A stretch of DNA of 64,000 bases from Paracoccus onchidii (GTDB lineage: Bacteria > Pseudomonadota > Alphaproteobacteria > Rhodobacterales > Rhodobacteraceae). The stretch spans positions 47,662-111,661 of the forward strand of contig NZ_JAQBIE010000014.1 in assembly GCF_028294535.1 (NCBI RefSeq). Direction: 5' to 3'. A program made the translations under genes and the position numbers. Under the pieces are notes generated by a model that worked only from the letters and a program-made list of their open reading frames with translations, was not told where the DNA came from and made no database searches. Shown piece after piece: positions 61,320-64,000 of this stretch (position 1 is its first letter; each line of letters opens with the position of its first letter).

Positions 61320-62558
61320 GTGACAGACCTGCCCGATGACCTTTGCGGGTCCGAACTCGACAGCCATGAAACTGCGGGTCTCGCACTTGACGGTGCTTTT
61401 CGGCGTGATGTCGAGGCGGTCTTGTCCAACCCTTCGGCGATGACGATGCTGGAAACGGTTTGTATGGCGACCGGGCTGCGATTTGCTGCAATCGCGCGGG
61501 TAACAGCGGATCGTTGGGTGACATGTTGCGCCGTTGATCGTCTGGCATTCGGGCTGCGGCCCGGGGACGAGCTACGTATAGACACCACCTTGTGCCAGGA
61601 TGTCGAACAATCGCACCAGGAAATCGTCATTGACGACGTGCTGTCAGATCCCGCGTATTGCAACCATCAGGTCCCGCGCGACTATGGCTTTCGCAGCTAT
61701 TTGTCCTTTCCCGTCTACCGTAAGGACGGAGAGTTCTTTGGAACGCTGTGCGCACTGGATCCCGAACCGAACCGGCTAAGCGATCCGCGGGTTCTCGACA
61801 TGATCCGCCTGTTCGCCCGTATCGTCGGTGAGACAATAGATGCCCGTGACCAGTTGAACCAGGCCTGTGACGGGCTGATCGAAGAACGTCACAAGGCCGA
61901 GGCGCAAGAACAGTTCATTGCAATTCTTGCCCATGACCTGCGTAATCCGCTTAGCGCGGTCGACGCGGGATTGCGGATGATTGGCCGCTGTCAGATTGAC
62001 GATCAGGCCCGGCAGATCCTGTCACTGATCGAAGGTTCTACTCTGCGGATGCGGGGTCTCATTGACAACCTTATGGATCATGCCCGTAACCGGCTTGGCG
62101 GCGGGATCGTGCTTTCGCGCAGCAGGGTTGGCGATCTTGCCGAGGTATTTGACCATATCATCGCCGAGTTTCGGACGGTCTCGCCTGATCAGCCGATCGA
62201 AGCGGAATTTTCGTTGCCGCAAAATATCGATTGTGATCAGGCGCGTGTGGCGCAGTTGCTATCGAACCTTCTGGGAAATGCGATCAAGCATGGCACACCG
62301 GGTCAGCCTGTCATGGTGCGCGCATATATTGATGACGACAGGTTCAATCTGAGCGTGACCAACAGAGGCGCGGCCATCTCTCCGGATGAAATGCCGATGT
62401 TGTTTCAGCCTTTCCGGAAATCGCACAGCAACCCCAACAAGGATGGTCTTGGATTAGGGCTGCATATCGCGTCTGAAATTGCCCGGGCCCATGGCGGCAG
62501 AATGGATGTTCATTCAGATGACAATGCAACTGAATTTCGTTTCCACATGCCTCTCTGA
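61320..62558 (+). CDS. Soluble GAF-domain sensor histidine kinase
   Basis: 412-residue cytoplasmic kinase without membrane segments. GAF domain ~35-170 (YLSFPVYRKDGEFFGTLCAL), phosphoacceptor His205 in ILAHDLRNPLSAV, and ATPase domain with LLSNLLGNAIKHG (N box) and KDGLGLGLHIASEIARAHGG (G box). Start is GTG 61320. No response regulator gene is adjacent, so it is an orphan. Resembles light- or redox-type GAF kinases, but the GAF lacks an obvious chromophore cysteine that I could assign. Confidence 0.9.
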   Translation: MTDLPDDLCGSELDSHETAGLALDGAFRRDVEAVLSNPSAMTMLETVCMATGLRFAAIARVTADRWVTCCAVDRLAFGLRPGDELRIDTTLCQDVEQSHQEIVIDDVLSDPAYCNHQVPRDYGFRSYLSFPVYRKDGEFFGTLCALDPEPNRLSDPRVLDMIRLFARIVGETIDARDQLNQACDGLIEERHKAEAQEQFIAILAHDLRNPLSAVDAGLRMIGRCQIDDQARQILSLIEGSTLRMRGLIDNLMDHARNRLGGGIVLSRSRVGDLAEVFDHIIAEFRTVSPDQPIEAEFSLPQNIDCDQARVAQLLSNLLGNAIKHGTPGQPVMVRAYIDDDRFNLSVTNRGAAISPDEMPMLFQPFRKSHSNPNKDGLGLGLHIASEIARAHGGRMDVHSDDNATEFRFHMPL

Positions 62559-62573
62559 ACAGACTTGGGGGCA

Positions 62574-62596
62574 GCCCGCCTGATCAACCGGCGGGC
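62574..62596. terminator. Bidirectional terminator, kinase / nrdF
   Basis: GCCCGCC-TGATCAACC-GGCGGGC, a perfect 7-bp stem between convergent stops at 62558 and 62606. Confidence 0.55.
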
Positions 62597-62605
62597 CGCC
62601 TCGTC

Positions 62606-63881
<1,276 letters not shown>

Positions 63882-64000
63882 TGAATAGCCCCTAGATTCG
63901 TAGACGCCTTCTTCCCTAATTTTGAGGCAAGGAGGCCGAGATGGGCAAAGGCAATTTCAGCGCCGAGTTCAAGCGTGACGCGGTCGCGCAGATCACCGAG
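63882..64000 (+). mobile_element. IS3-family insertion sequence, left end (continues past the window)
   Basis: The terminal repeat appears to begin at TGAATAGCCCC (63882), with a TG-start and GC-rich end common in IS3 elements, 59 bp before the transposase OrfA. The other end and target duplication lie outside the window, so exact limits are tentative. Confidence 0.65.
63941..64000 (+). CDS. IS3-family transposase OrfA (3' cut by window end)
   Basis: The first 20 residues (MGKGNFSAEFKRDAVAQITE) match the start of IS3-family OrfA helix-turn-helix proteins. AAGGAGG lies 6 bp upstream. Only 60 bp are inside the window. Confidence 0.8.
   Translation, partial: MGKGNFSAEFKRDAVAQITE

Overview
The window reads as GC-rich alphaproteobacterial DNA, most likely from the Rhodobacterales (Paracoccus/Roseobacter-like). 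This is inferred from protein style, codon use and gene content; no rRNA or tRNA gene is present to confirm it. It holds about 60 protein genes, packed into operons and dominated by high-affinity uptake systems with their own catabolic enzymes and regulators. It looks like an accessory or chromid-type metabolic region, not a ribosomal/housekeeping core. No CRISPR array, prophage or RNA gene was recognised. One insertion sequence (IS3 family) starts at the right edge.

Layout. 1-1098: end of a fused DppB-DppC type permease. 1250-4262: iron-siderophore/heme/cobalamin type ABC importer (binding protein, FecCD permease, ATPase). 4374-12119: LysR regulator, then a CUT1 sugar ABC importer carrying a sulfatase and a DUF4432 aldose-epimerase-like enzyme, with a LysR-type T-N11-A box in front. 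12277-15047: ECF sigma/anti-sigma pair facing a SorA-type sulfite dehydrogenase and its cytochrome c. 15274-15926: Phd/PIN toxin-antitoxin pair. 15917-23083: GntR-controlled TRAP transporter, two Gfo/Idh/MocA oxidoreductases and mannonate dehydratase (hexuronate use). 23109-31510 (minus strand): amino-sugar operon (regulator, AgaS, ROK kinase, GatZ-like, NagA, GH20, M81). It diverges from 31665-37672, with CutC, an oxidoreductase and a second CUT1 ABC importer. 37753-44372: LacI regulator diverging from a third CUT1 importer (glucose-type) plus an outer-membrane porin. 44460-46896: DEAD-box helicase and cold-shock protein. 47138-54710: a GntR regulator, then a TetR regulon made of an AruH/AruI-like transaminase-decarboxylase pair and a basic-amino-acid ABC importer. 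54782-61115 (minus strand): a carnitine/gamma-butyrobetaine type CoA pathway. 61320-63577: GAF histidine kinase and class Ib ribonucleotide reductase NrdF. 63882-64000: start of an IS3-family element.

How it works together. Each importer is paired with enzymes that feed its substrate into central metabolism. The amino-sugar operon appears to give a complete line from N-acetylgalactosamine to fructose-6-phosphate if the lone GatZ acts as a tagatose-6-phosphate 4-epimerase. The carnitine cluster gives gamma-butyrobetaine to carnitine to glycine betaine. The most distinctive sequence signals are these: (1) two near-identical TetR-type operators (TTGAAC-N4-GTTCAA) at 50764 and 51506, each placing an ATG exactly 35 nt downstream, as expected for leaderless transcripts, with the first also serving the divergent aruH promoter; (2) a regulator with an RpiR-type DNA-binding domain joined to a DeoR-type sensor domain; (3) a strong hairpin immediately after every periplasmic binding-protein gene whose operon continues; (4) an ECF-type promoter in front of the sulfite dehydrogenase; (5) an M81 (microcystinase-type) hydrolase translationally coupled to an amino-sugar operon.
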